The notes below the pieces were generated by a model, which did not search any database, was not told the DNA's origin, and saw only the letters and a program-made list of their open reading frames with translations. Source: an uncultured Collinsella sp. (GTDB taxonomy: Bacteria; Actinomycetota; Coriobacteriia; Coriobacteriales; Coriobacteriaceae). Taken from it: a stretch of DNA of 5,028 bases. Position numbers and translations under genes: made by a program. The DNA lies in the NCBI GenBank assembly GCA_958419975.1, contig CATZIG010000153.1, positions 1 to 5,028 on the forward strand, written 5' to 3'. Of the stretch, positions 4,873-5,028 are shown one piece after another. Numbering within the stretch: the first letter of the stretch is position 1; every line of letters begins with the position of its first letter.

Positions 4873-5028
4873 CAGTACGCACCCCACGGCAGGAGTTTGT
4901 CCCCGAGTCTCACGATTCGGTCATACAGCACCGTGTGCCGTTCGTCCGGGTTGCCGTCTCGGTGAAAATGGCCGTAATACCAGTGCTTATAGTCCAGCAG
5001 GTGCAGAGTGTCTTTCAACTGTTGCATC
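4872..5028 (-). CDS. Second metallophosphoesterase, C-terminal fragment (5' end outside window)
   Basis: The minus-strand frame entering at 5027 runs 51 codons to TGA at 4872-4874. It contains LDYKHWYYGHFHRDG, with the GH-x-H metal-binding block that ends calcineurin-like phosphoesterases, followed by RHTVLYDRIVRL. It aligns without gaps to the same region of the downstream gene: over 31 residues about 14 are identical, including LDY, W, GH.H, D, RH, Y and IV. The two genes are therefore tandem paralogues. The fragment starts with ATG at 5025-5027, but the domain needs about 190 more residues, so that Met is internal and the true start lies outside the window. The overlap of one base (TGATG) with the next gene indicates one operon. 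Confidence 0.8.
   Translation of the reverse strand, partial: MQQLKDTLHLLDYKHWYYGHFHRDGNPDERHTVLYDRIVRLGDKLLPWGAY

Noticed and set aside
4873..4887. GTG 4887 as start of the metallophosphoesterase
   Set aside because: It would add five residues with no ribosome binding site upstream and a longer overlap; the TGATG junction favours ATG 4872.

Overview
The window looks like part of a high-GC Gram-positive genome. The best guess is a Coriobacteriia (Collinsella-like) gut actinobacterium. The guess rests on GC-rich flanking genes, a PASTA-domain protein with a Ser-Gly tail, and a tRNA-Arg locus with strong GC hairpin terminators. This is inference; no marker gene fixes the species.

Layout. (1) 1-304 is the 3' end of a PASTA-domain protein gene on the + strand, followed by a textbook intrinsic terminator (357-396). 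(2) 416-760 is a tRNA-derived repeat array. It contains two 130-bp tandem units (451-580 and 581-710), each carrying the 3' tip of a tRNA on the - strand, an inverted T-arm copy and a hairpin. It ends in a longer 3' half of tRNA-Arg(CCU) (715-760), cut in the anticodon loop. That last copy is most simply read as the left attachment site of an integrated element. (3) 761-about 3207 is visibly more AT-rich and holds an integration module: a complete tyrosine recombinase (952-2199), a structured leader, a small excisionase-like HTH protein (2418-2663) and a winged-helix protein (2673-3059), closed by a branched hairpin with a T-tract (3143-3207). (4) 3208-3517 has no convincing gene, only two hairpins. 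(5) From 3518 the DNA is GC-rich again: an unrecognised, almost fully coiled-coil protein (+), a very strong 18-bp hairpin at the convergent junction, then two overlapping metallophosphoesterase genes on the - strand. The upstream one is cut by the window end.

How it fits together. The recombinase would cut and rejoin DNA in the tRNA-Arg anticodon loop. The Xis-like protein probably biases the reaction toward excision, and the winged-helix protein may regulate or start replication. An intact tRNA-Arg(CCU) gene is expected at the far end of the element. No second core copy is visible here, so it is open whether the coiled-coil and phosphoesterase genes are cargo or chromosome. The least explained parts are the tRNA-derived repeat array, the leader at 2344-2395 and the hairpin at 4115-4155.
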